Under the pieces are notes generated by a model. It searched no databases and was not told the DNA's origin. It saw only the letters and a program-made list of their open reading frames with translations. A DNA stretch of 5,149 bases from Candidatus Giovannonibacteria bacterium RIFCSPLOWO2_01_FULL_46_13 (GTDB taxonomy: Bacteria > Patescibacteriota > Minisyncoccia > JACPKW01 > UBA11713): assembly GCA_001778785.1 (NCBI GenBank), contig MFIE01000018.1, positions 40,953-46,101 of the forward strand, given 5' to 3'. Of this stretch, positions 1 through 4,931 are shown one piece after another. A program made the translations under genes and the position numbers. Position 1 is the stretch's first letter. Each line of letters starts with the position of its first letter.

Positions 1-770
1 GGGACGTGAAAGACGTTTTGCTCTTGGACGTAACTCCGCTTTCTTTGGGGATCGAAACGATGGGAGGCGTGTTCACGAAAATAATCGAGAAGAACACGAC
101 CATTCCGGTTTCAAAGAGCCAAATTTTCTCGACGGCTTCGGACAACCAGACATCCGTCGACGTATTTGTTTTCCAGGGCGAACGCGAGATGGCGCGCGAT
201 AACAAGCTCCTTGGGAATTTCCAGTTGGACGGAATCGCGCCCGCCCCGAGAGGAATGCCGCAGGTTGAAGTTTCTTTCGACTTGGACGCGAACGGGATAT
301 TAAATGTTAAAGCGAGAGACAAAAAAACCGGAAAGGAACATTCTGTCAGGATCGAAGCTTCCACTGGCCTATCCAAAGAAGAAATCGAAAAGATGACCCG
401 CGACGCCGAAGCCCACAGCGCGGACGACAAAAAGAGAAGGGAAGAGATCGAGACAAAAAACCAGGCCGACCAACTCGTCTATTCCGCGGAAAAAGCTTTG
501 CGCGACGGTGGGGATAAAGTCCCGGCTGAAGTTAGAAGCGAGATCGAAAATAAAATTAACGAAATTAAACAGGTAAAAGAGAGTGGCGCTGTATCAGAGA
601 TTAGGGTTAAAATGGAAGAACTGTCGCGTACGCTTTCGAAGATCGGGGAAGCCATTTACAAAGATACGCCCGGATCCGAGGGAGGAGAAAAGCAGTCGAG
701 AAACGCTGAGTACGAGGACATAAAAAAAGATGACGACAAAAATCCTGATAGCGGTCCTAGCGGCGCTTAG
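1..770 (+). CDS. dnaK: Molecular chaperone DnaK (Hsp70), C-terminal part, 5' end cut by window
   Basis: ATP-dependent cytosolic chaperone that binds exposed hydrophobic peptide segments with DnaJ and GrpE. The reading frame is open from the first base; the first complete codon is at position 3 and the GTG at 6 is internal, not a start. About 255 residues are present. They begin at the hallmark interdomain linker DVKDVLLLDVTPLSLGIE, so the ATPase domain lies upstream of the window. The beta substrate-binding domain follows (GGVFTKIIEKNTTIP, then the SQIFSTASDNQ and VFQGER motifs, then DANGILNVKARDK), then the helical lid (GLSKEEIEKM onward), then an acidic tail. The tail contains AEYEDIKKDDD, comparable to the usual AEFEEVKDK ending, but runs on for NPDSGPSGA. 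The last 41 bases overlap the start of the membrane gene, so that extra tail is encoded by overlapping sequence. Identity is certain; only the tail is unusual. Confidence 0.98.
   Translation, partial: DVKDVLLLDVTPLSLGIETMGGVFTKIIEKNTTIPVSKSQIFSTASDNQTSVDVFVFQGEREMARDNKLLGNFQLDGIAPAPRGMPQVEVSFDLDANGILNVKARDKKTGKEHSVRIEASTGLSKEEIEKMTRDAEAHSADDKKRREEIETKNQADQLVYSAEKALRDGGDKVPAEVRSEIENKINEIKQVKESGAVSEIRVKMEELSRTLSKIGEAIYKDTPGSEGGEKQSRNAEYEDIKKDDDKNPDSGPSGA
714..718 (+). promoter_or_regulatory. Shine-Dalgarno-like site inside the end of dnaK
   Basis: GAGGA lies 11 bases before the ATG at 730. It is the only purine-rich site at a usable distance and supports that ATG as the start of the membrane protein, which makes the gene overlap dnaK by 41 bp. 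The spacing is a little long, so coupling to dnaK translation may also contribute. Confidence 0.5.
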
Positions 771-1656
771 CGGTGCCGCGTTCTGGTTCCTCGCTGAAGG
801 GGCGACTGTATGGTCGCTCGGCATCATTTCGCTTTGGGGGTTTATATCGCTCGTCATCTATTTGGCTCTCTTGGGGCTCGCGTTTATGTTTCTCTCTCCG
901 CGATATACCGTGGGGATCATATTCTTGAGCGCGCTTCCGATGGTTTATTTTCTCGAAAATAAATTATTGGGAGTCGCCATCGCGGCAGGCTTGGCCATCC
1001 TAACTTTCCCGCCAGCCATTCGGATTAAAAAGGAAATGGATTTTCGGTTGAGCTTTTCGGCCTGGGATATTTTGCGAAAGGGCTTCCCGACGTTCCTTAC
1101 GATACTTGCGCTTGCGTTGGCCGCATTTTTCTATCCCCAAAACAACGCGATGCGTTTCGAGGATATAATCCCGGAATCTGTTTTTAAAACAACGCTGTCC
1201 GTTGCCAAGAAATCTTTGCCATTAAGTTCCGTACTTCCGTTCGACCTTCCGGACCCGGAGAAAACCGTGAACGAAGTTTTGAAAGAAGCGATAAGCCTTG
1301 AAGCCGGAGTTGATTTTAAAGACATTCCGCAGGAAGAGCAGGAAAGAATCTTGGCCGAAGCACGACTGCAACTCGCCCGAAATTTCGGGGTTGAGCGCGT
1401 GGACGGGGACGATAAAGTCGGTGATGCGCTTTACCAAGGCTCGATCGGTTTTATTGAAGAGCGTTTCGGGGCCTATAGACGGTACCTGCCCGCCGTGTTC
1501 GCGTTAGCGGTTTTCGCGGCTTTCCGCACTCTATTCGTCTTCGTTGGGTTATTAAGTATTGCTTTAGTTTGGATAATAATTAGAATACTCCTATACACCG
1601 GCGCGCTTGCGATATCCGAAAGGCAGGTCTCGCAGGAATTTATCGAATTTAAATAA
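730..1656 (+). CDS. Polytopic membrane protein of unknown function between dnaK and dnaJ
   Basis: I do not recognise the family. The 308-aa product has hydrophobic segments at about residues 5-22, 30-55, 60-75, 79-97 and 118-135. A soluble, charged, partly helical region follows (about 136-248, including the QEEQERILAEARLQLARNF stretch), and two further hydrophobic segments lie at about 253-265 and 267-290, with a short polar tail. It is therefore probably an inner-membrane protein with one large domain of about 110 residues on one side. The ATG at 730 is chosen because it gives a hydrophobic first segment directly and has GAGGA upstream; the next in-frame Met is deep in the second segment. 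It overlaps dnaK by 41 bp and ends 1 bp before dnaJ, so it is very likely co-transcribed and translationally coupled with both. A link to protein quality control at the membrane is inferred from position only. No catalytic motif was seen. Confidence 0.85.
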   Translation: MTTKILIAVLAALSGAAFWFLAEGATVWSLGIISLWGFISLVIYLALLGLAFMFLSPRYTVGIIFLSALPMVYFLENKLLGVAIAAGLAILTFPPAIRIKKEMDFRLSFSAWDILRKGFPTFLTILALALAAFFYPQNNAMRFEDIIPESVFKTTLSVAKKSLPLSSVLPFDLPDPEKTVNEVLKEAISLEAGVDFKDIPQEEQERILAEARLQLARNFGVERVDGDDKVGDALYQGSIGFIEERFGAYRRYLPAVFALAVFAAFRTLFVFVGLLSIALVWIIIRILLYTGALAISERQVSQEFIEFK

Positions 1657-1657
1657 T

Positions 1658-2701
1658 ATGGCAAAAGACTATTACGAAATTTTAGGTGTCGCAAGAGCTG
1701 CTTCGAAGGATGAGGTTAAGAAAGCATTCAGGAAGCTCGCGCATAAATATCACCCGGACAAAGGGGGAGACGAAAGCAAGTTTAAGGAAATAAACGAGGC
1801 TTACCAGATTTTGTCGGACGATAAAAAACGGGCGGAATACGATAGGTACGGCCGTGTTTTTTCTGATGGCGCGGGGCACGCAGGCGCCGAGGGTTTTGAT
1901 TTTGGAGATATGAACGGGTTCGATTTCGGGGAAATTTTTGAAGACCTTTTCTCTTTCGGCGGAAGGGGCACCAGGGTTAAGCGCGGCCGGGATATTTCCA
2001 TCGAAGTTGATTTAAATTTTGAAGAATCTATTTTTGGGGTTGAGCGCCGAGTACTCCTGACCAAGGTTGCGTTTTGTTCGGTCTGCCAGGGATCGGGTGC
2101 GGAACCCGGAACGAAAACTAAGTCCTGCCAAACCTGCAACGGCGCGGGAACGGTAAAAGAATCCGGGAGGTCCATCTTGGGATCTTTCATGCGCGTTGTT
2201 GAATGCAAGAAATGTCGCGCGACGGGATCGATACCGGAAGAACTTTGCAGGAATTGCCGCGGAGCGGGAGTTATGACCAAGCGCGAAGAAGTTAGCGTGA
2301 AAATTCCTCCGGGCATACGCGACGGCGAAATTATAAAAATGTCGGGGGGCGGGGAAGTTGTCGCGGGAGGGATCGCGGGAGACCTTTACATTCGCGTTAA
2401 CGTCGCTCGGCACCACTTGTTCACGCGCGAGGGCGAAGATTTAGTTATGGATTTGGCGATACCGGTATCGGAAGCGATCTTGGGGTCGGAAAGAGTCATC
2501 AATGCGATCGACGGGCAGATTAAAGTTAAAATTCCGCCGGGCATAGACTCGGGAGAATTCTTGCGCATCCGCGGCCGGGGAGTTCCCTCGGACGAAAAAC
2601 GCCGCGGTGATTTAGTGATCCGTATCTCCGTTAAAACACCGAAGCGCCTTTCTCCAAAAGCAAAGAAGTTAATCGAAGAACTCCAAGGCGAGGGGATTTA
2701 G
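1658..2701 (+). CDS. dnaJ: Co-chaperone DnaJ (Hsp40), full length, type I
   Basis: Cytosolic co-chaperone that delivers unfolded clients to DnaK and stimulates its ATPase through the J-domain. The 347-aa protein has the J-domain at residues 1-65 with the essential HPD at 32-34 (YHPDKGGDE). A short Gly/Phe-rich linker spans about 66-105 and includes a DIF-like FGEIFEDLF stretch. The zinc-binding domain is at 140-204, and the two beta-rich client-binding domains run to the end, with the paired KIPPGI motifs at about 215-220 and 301-306. The eight zinc ligands are C140/C143, C157/C160, C183/C186 and C197/C200. Three of the four motifs fit CxxCxGxG; the third is CKKCRATG, with Ala for the first Gly. 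The ATG at 1658 gives the canonical start; the longer open frame upstream only adds 17 residues that overlap the membrane gene. No Shine-Dalgarno lies at a normal distance (AGGA is 20 bases away), so translation probably restarts from the preceding stop at 1654-1656. It closes the operon. Confidence 0.97.
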   Translation: MAKDYYEILGVARAASKDEVKKAFRKLAHKYHPDKGGDESKFKEINEAYQILSDDKKRAEYDRYGRVFSDGAGHAGAEGFDFGDMNGFDFGEIFEDLFSFGGRGTRVKRGRDISIEVDLNFEESIFGVERRVLLTKVAFCSVCQGSGAEPGTKTKSCQTCNGAGTVKESGRSILGSFMRVVECKKCRATGSIPEELCRNCRGAGVMTKREEVSVKIPPGIRDGEIIKMSGGGEVVAGGIAGDLYIRVNVARHHLFTREGEDLVMDLAIPVSEAILGSERVINAIDGQIKVKIPPGIDSGEFLRIRGRGVPSDEKRRGDLVIRISVKTPKRLSPKAKKLIEELQGEGI

Positions 2702-2750
2702 CTCAAACAGCACCAATGAACGAACTGGGAGCGTATGTTTTTAAAAAAGA

Positions 2751-2788
2751 AGATGCACACAATAAGCTATAGCATAAAATATGCATCT
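2751..2788. repeat. Left 38-bp dyad-symmetric terminal repeat
   Basis: The outer arms AGATGCA (2751-2757) and TGCATCT (2782-2788) are exact inverted copies, and the exact centre is the palindrome GCTATAGC (2766-2773). By hand, 14 of 19 symmetric pairs are complementary. The site matches the repeat at 3377-3414 at 30 of 38 positions when inverted and 28 of 38 when direct. It lies 49 bp after the dnaJ stop and ends 17 bp before the ATG of the PaaX-like gene, so it covers the place where a -35 element would lie. A T-run follows it on the plus strand (2788-2792) and another follows it on the minus strand, so it could also end transcription of the dnaK-dnaJ operon. Confidence 0.85.
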
Positions 2789-2793
2789 TTTTG

Positions 2794-2799
2794 TATACT
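2794..2799 (+). promoter_or_regulatory. Probable -10 element of a leaderless PaaX-like gene
   Basis: TATACT is one base off the TATAAT consensus and is preceded directly by TTG. It ends 6 bases before the ATG at 2806, so transcription starting 7 bases downstream would begin at the start codon itself. There is no Shine-Dalgarno between 2789 and 2805, which agrees with a leaderless message. No convincing -35 is visible; the -35 region falls inside the left dyad repeat, the natural place for repression. Confidence 0.38.
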
Positions 2800-2805
2800 A
2801 TATTT

Positions 2806-3354
2806 ATGAGTGTAATATCAGTGAGGCAAAAAATTCTCCTCCTTTTATTATCTGGAATTGCGATGGGCTTAACTAGGTCTCCGAAGCAATATTTTAGAAT
2901 AGCGAAAAATGTTCCAAAAGCCTGGAAAGAGATTGATCGCGCCGAACTATATAGAACTATTCGTGAATTTAGGAATAAGAGATTGGTTGACTATATGGAA
3001 AGGGAAAATGGAGAAATCGAAATTATTCTTTCCGAAAAAGGTAGGAAAAGAGCATTAAAATATCAATTGGACGAAACAGAAATTAAAACTCCACGTAAAT
3101 GGGATAAAAAATGGCGGATTGTGATTTTTGATATACCAGAGAAAAGGAAGCGCGCTCGGGAAGCAATGCGATTGAAATTACGGGAACTCGGTTTTAAGGA
3201 GCTCCAAAAAAGTGTTTTCGTTCACCCATTTAACTGCAAAGATGAAATAGATTTTATCGTCGAGGTTTTTGGGATTAGGCCGCATGTTAAATTAATTTTG
3301 GCAAATTCTTTTACTAATGAGGAAGAGTTAAGGTTGCATTTCGGCCTGATATGA
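2806..3354 (+). CDS. PaaX-type protein: winged helix plus Cas2-like domain
   Basis: Probable DNA-binding repressor of the PaaX type. Many relatives in candidate-phyla genomes are labelled stand-alone Cas2 because of the shared fold. The 182-aa protein has an N-terminal winged helix at about residues 5-86 (recognition region near 47-61, with ELYRTIREFRNKRL; wing near 65-75; LSEKGRKRALKY at the end). After a short linker comes W99, then a ferredoxin-like Cas2-type domain from about 102 to 169. That domain contains KWRIVIFDIPE with D109 at the position of the Cas2 catalytic Asp, the GFKELQKSVFVHPF strand-turn, and a VKLILANSF strand. It lacks most of the C-terminal domain of full PaaX (about 300 aa), so it is a short form. 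The ATG at 2806 is preferred over a TTG at 2791, which would put the start inside the promoter. The gene is A/T-rich, stands alone on its strand and lies between two dyad repeats. No cas genes or CRISPR array are nearby, so a role in CRISPR is unlikely. Nuclease activity is not shown. Confidence 0.85.
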   Translation: MSVISVRQKILLLLLSGIAMGLTRSPKQYFRIAKNVPKAWKEIDRAELYRTIREFRNKRLVDYMERENGEIEIILSEKGRKRALKYQLDETEIKTPRKWDKKWRIVIFDIPEKRKRAREAMRLKLRELGFKELQKSVFVHPFNCKDEIDFIVEVFGIRPHVKLILANSFTNEEELRLHFGLI

Positions 3355-3376
3355 AAACATGGAAGGCGAAATTAAG

Positions 3377-3414
3377 AGATGCATGAAATATGCTATCGCT
3401 TTATTTGTGCATCT
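3377..3414. repeat. Right 38-bp dyad-symmetric terminal repeat
   Basis: The outer arms AGATGCA (3377-3383) and TGCATCT (3408-3414) are exact inverted copies, and the centre GCTATCGC (3392-3399) differs by one base from the left copy's centre. It has the same length and spacing as the left repeat and matches it best when inverted. It starts 22 bp after the stop of the PaaX-like gene and ends 30 bp before the stop of the convergent Cys-rich gene. It is followed by TTT on the plus strand and could serve as a weak terminator for either gene. The middle is more diverged than the arms. Confidence 0.83.
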
Positions 3415-3444
3415 TTTAATATTTATGGAATTACTAAAATCAAC

Positions 3445-4671
3445 CTAATTTCCTTTGCAGATATTATTCGCGGGGGCGAATTGGGTGCATTGGGTTTGGA
3501 TTTGGGCTTGCGTAGTTTCGAAAGTATTTTGGAGATAAGCCTTCGCGATCATAAAACAATATTTCTGGTCTTCGGCGCTCGTGAACGCGGCGCAAAATGG
3601 AAAGCCGTATTTTCCGTCCCAAGTATTATCTTCGAGCGCGTAGACAACTCCGCGGGTGCAGGCCTGCCGATCTTCGCTTGAAACTTTTTCACATTTTTCC
3701 GCAACCGGTTTCGGGGCGCCGATCCTCGCATCGTTAGAGAGGTCGCGTCCGATGGATTGCATGCAGAGCAGGCGATAATTCGCGGCTTTTTTACATTCTT
3801 CAAAAAGACGGTCCGTATTTAATCCCATCTCGCTCATTCGCGTTGTTTGCATCATGTAACAGTCGGCTTTGTATTGGTCCGCCAATTTGGAACATGGATA
3901 ATGGTAATCGGTTGCCGAGAGATCTCTTTTTTCAGGACTTGCCGTAAAAACATTTTCCATGAAAACGCCGCCGTAGCAGGAAGAACGCGACCATCCGTCC
4001 GGATAGGCGTCGCAGGAGCCGAGCGATCCCTCAAGGTCGTAATCGAGGAAAAACATCAAAGCGTGGCCGAGGCCGTGCAGGCATTGGAAACGGAAACGCA
4101 AAGGCTGGTTCAGGTCGCAGGCCGATTTAGTTTTCTCTTTAACTTCCTCTTCGCTTATGTGGGCGTTTTGGTCTTCGGAGGCGAGCTCGCCGCGCAAAAA
4201 TCTTTCCATCGCCCCGTGATAGCATCCCGAGTGGCAAGTTTGGTCGCAGGCGGCAAAAGAATCATGCACGGTTTTTTTCTGCAAAAAGGTTTCCCGGCCG
4301 ATGGCGTGCACGACCGGGTGGCAGGAGAGGAGGATTGTGCTGTTTTCGTTTCCTAGTTTTGTGGCAAGCGCCAAAGCTTCGACGGGCGTTTTGGTTTTAA
4401 GGTAGGCGCGGAAAAGAAGATCCAAGCAGTTACCGCTTTCTCCGGCCTTGCCTAGGCAGTTTAAAATGCTTTGCGCGGTTATATTCGCGTTGAGTGCTTC
4501 TTCATCATTTTTTTCTTCGTTGGGGGAGGCGGGCGGAGGCGTCGGGTTACCGATTACGTTCTCGGGAATTATGGAAATCTCCGGGGCACTTTTGTCGTAA
4601 AAATATAATCCCCCAGTCGCGATTAAAACAACCGCCGCGATAATAATATATTTTGATTCAGGAAGTCGCAT
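3445..4671 (-). CDS. Membrane-anchored cysteine-rich repeat protein, function unknown
   Basis: I do not recognise the family. The 408-aa product starts with a short basic stretch and a hydrophobic segment at about 8-25 (signal anchor). A Pro/Glu-rich linker follows at about 36-60, then an outside domain with 20 cysteines. From residue 185 on, Cys pairs spaced 10-12 apart recur every 33-40 residues: 185/197, 220/232, 260/271, 293/303, 327/338, 360/372 and 395/405. This suggests helical-hairpin repeats each held by a disulfide. The N-terminal part of this domain is different and His-rich: SCHPVVHAIGRETF (H118, H122), TCHSGCYHGAMERF (H147, H152) and CLHGLGHALMFF (H199, H203). These could bind a metal or form an active site. 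The ATG at 4671 has no Shine-Dalgarno and lies 17 bases after a tRNA gene on the same strand, so it may be read from the tRNA promoter. The stop is 30 bp from the right dyad repeat. Confidence 0.85.
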   Translation of the reverse strand: MRLPESKYIIIAAVVLIATGGLYFYDKSAPEISIIPENVIGNPTPPPASPNEEKNDEEALNANITAQSILNCLGKAGESGNCLDLLFRAYLKTKTPVEALALATKLGNENSTILLSCHPVVHAIGRETFLQKKTVHDSFAACDQTCHSGCYHGAMERFLRGELASEDQNAHISEEEVKEKTKSACDLNQPLRFRFQCLHGLGHALMFFLDYDLEGSLGSCDAYPDGWSRSSCYGGVFMENVFTASPEKRDLSATDYHYPCSKLADQYKADCYMMQTTRMSEMGLNTDRLFEECKKAANYRLLCMQSIGRDLSNDARIGAPKPVAEKCEKVSSEDRQACTRGVVYALEDNTWDGKYGFPFCAAFTSAEDQKYCFMIAKAYLQNTFETTQAQIQTQCTQFAPANNICKGN

Positions 4672-4687
4672 GTGTGTTTCGTAACAG

Positions 4688-4760
4688 TCCGCCCACCAGG
4701 GATCGAACCTGGGACCTTCTCCTTAAAAGGGAGCTGCTCTACCAGCTGAGCTATGGGCGG
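4688..4760 (-). tRNA. tRNA-Lys (anticodon UUU)
   Basis: The minus strand folds into a complete 73-base cloverleaf. The acceptor stem has 7 perfect pairs (C1-G72 to A7-U66), the D arm is GCTC/GAGC, the anticodon loop is CTTTTAA with anticodon TTT (plus-strand bases 4725-4727), the variable loop has 5 bases, and the T arm CCAGG-TTCGATC-CCTGG is perfect. The discriminator is A. CCA is not encoded (the next bases are CTG), so it would be added by the CCA-adding enzyme. One oddity is that the top pair of the anticodon stem (27-43) is G-A. The high-coordinate end is the 5' end. Confidence 0.96.
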
Positions 4761-4772
4761 TCGATTTTTTAT

Positions 4773-4801
4773 ATAGTAATAGGAATTCGGAGTTTTTTCA
4801 A
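4773..4801 (-). promoter_or_regulatory. Sigma70-type promoter for tRNA-Lys and perhaps the Cys-rich gene
   Basis: On the minus strand there is a -35 of TTGAAA (plus bases 4796-4801), a 17-base spacer, and a -10 of TACTAT (4773-4778). The -10 ends 12 bases before the mature tRNA 5' end at 4760, giving a short leader of about 5 bases. Spacing is ideal and both boxes are close to consensus. With no promoter-like sequence in the 16 bases between the tRNA and the next gene, this is the best candidate for both. Confidence 0.7.
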
Positions 4802-4845
4802 CCCTCGTCGTTTTTACGTCATATATTAGAAAGCACGGAGCGGTA

Positions 4846-4875
4846 TTGTTTCAAGTAGAGCTTGTGTGCTAAATA
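4846..4875 (+). promoter_or_regulatory. Possible promoter for the partial secreted-protein gene
   Basis: TTGTTT (4846-4851) and TAAATA (4870-4875) are separated by 18 bases, about 56 bases before the ATG at 4932. The match is only fair. A 6-bp inverted repeat, GAGCTT (4858-4863) and AAGCTC (4881-4886), spans the -10 region and could be an operator or chance. Confidence 0.3.
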
Positions 4876-4917
4876 AATCAAAGCTCAGCATTAGGTTTGA
4901 ACATTAAAAATTTGGGA

Positions 4918-4923
4918 AAGGAG
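4918..4923 (+). promoter_or_regulatory. Strong Shine-Dalgarno site
   Basis: AAGGAG sits 8 bases before the ATG at 4932, which is optimal spacing. It fixes the start of the gene that runs off the window and contrasts with the missing Shine-Dalgarno sites at dnaJ, the PaaX-like gene and the Cys-rich gene. Confidence 0.85.
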
Positions 4924-4931
4924 CCAGTAAA

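Larger units (their letters stand above)
2751..3414 (+). mobile_element. Candidate 664-bp cassette: one PaaX/Cas2-like gene between palindromic terminal repeats
   Basis: A single gene is enclosed by two 38-bp repeats (2751-2788 and 3377-3414) that match at 30 of 38 positions in inverted orientation. The enclosed DNA is about 35% G+C over 2761-3360 by hand count, while 60-bp blocks counted in dnaJ and the Cys-rich gene are 55-60%. The block sits neatly in the gap between two convergent transcription units. These facts fit recent insertion of a foreign unit. Against this, no transposase or recombinase of a known family is inside, and no clear target-site duplication lies just outside the repeats. 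Each repeat is itself a dyad, so they could instead be operators and terminators of a self-regulated gene. The mobile call is an inference. Confidence 0.42.

Noticed and set aside
1..60. CIRCE or other heat-shock element for the chaperone operon
   Set aside because: The operon's promoter lies upstream of the window; no such inverted repeat was seen in the sequence given.
1607..1657. Upstream extension of dnaJ by 17 residues
   Set aside because: The extension overlaps the membrane gene and precedes the canonical MAKDYYEILG start; the ATG at 1658 fits the family.
2791..2805. TTG start for the PaaX-like gene, five codons upstream
   Set aside because: It overlaps the probable -10 box and adds no conserved residues.
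2751..3414. CRISPR array or cas operon, suggested by the Cas2-like domain
   Set aside because: Only two repeats exist, they flank a gene rather than short spacers, and the protein carries an N-terminal winged helix as in PaaX.
2731..3430. Target-site duplication around the cassette
   Set aside because: TTTAA occurs on both sides (2740-2744 and 3415-3419) but the left copy is not adjacent to the repeat and the sequence is A/T-rich, so it is not convincing.
3379..3681. A 100-aa plus-strand frame beginning inside the right repeat
   Set aside because: It runs antisense into the end of the Cys-rich gene and starts within the palindrome; no start signal and no recognisable protein features.
4215..4250. 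Heme-binding CxxCH motif in the Cys-rich protein
   Set aside because: The motif is C-D-Q-T-C-H, with three residues between the cysteines, and occurs once; it does not match standard c-type heme attachment.
3847..4356. A 169-aa open frame on the plus strand opposite the Cys-rich gene
   Set aside because: It is antisense to a gene with a signal anchor and a regular Cys pattern, has no Shine-Dalgarno of note, and its product shows no domain features; it is a shadow frame.
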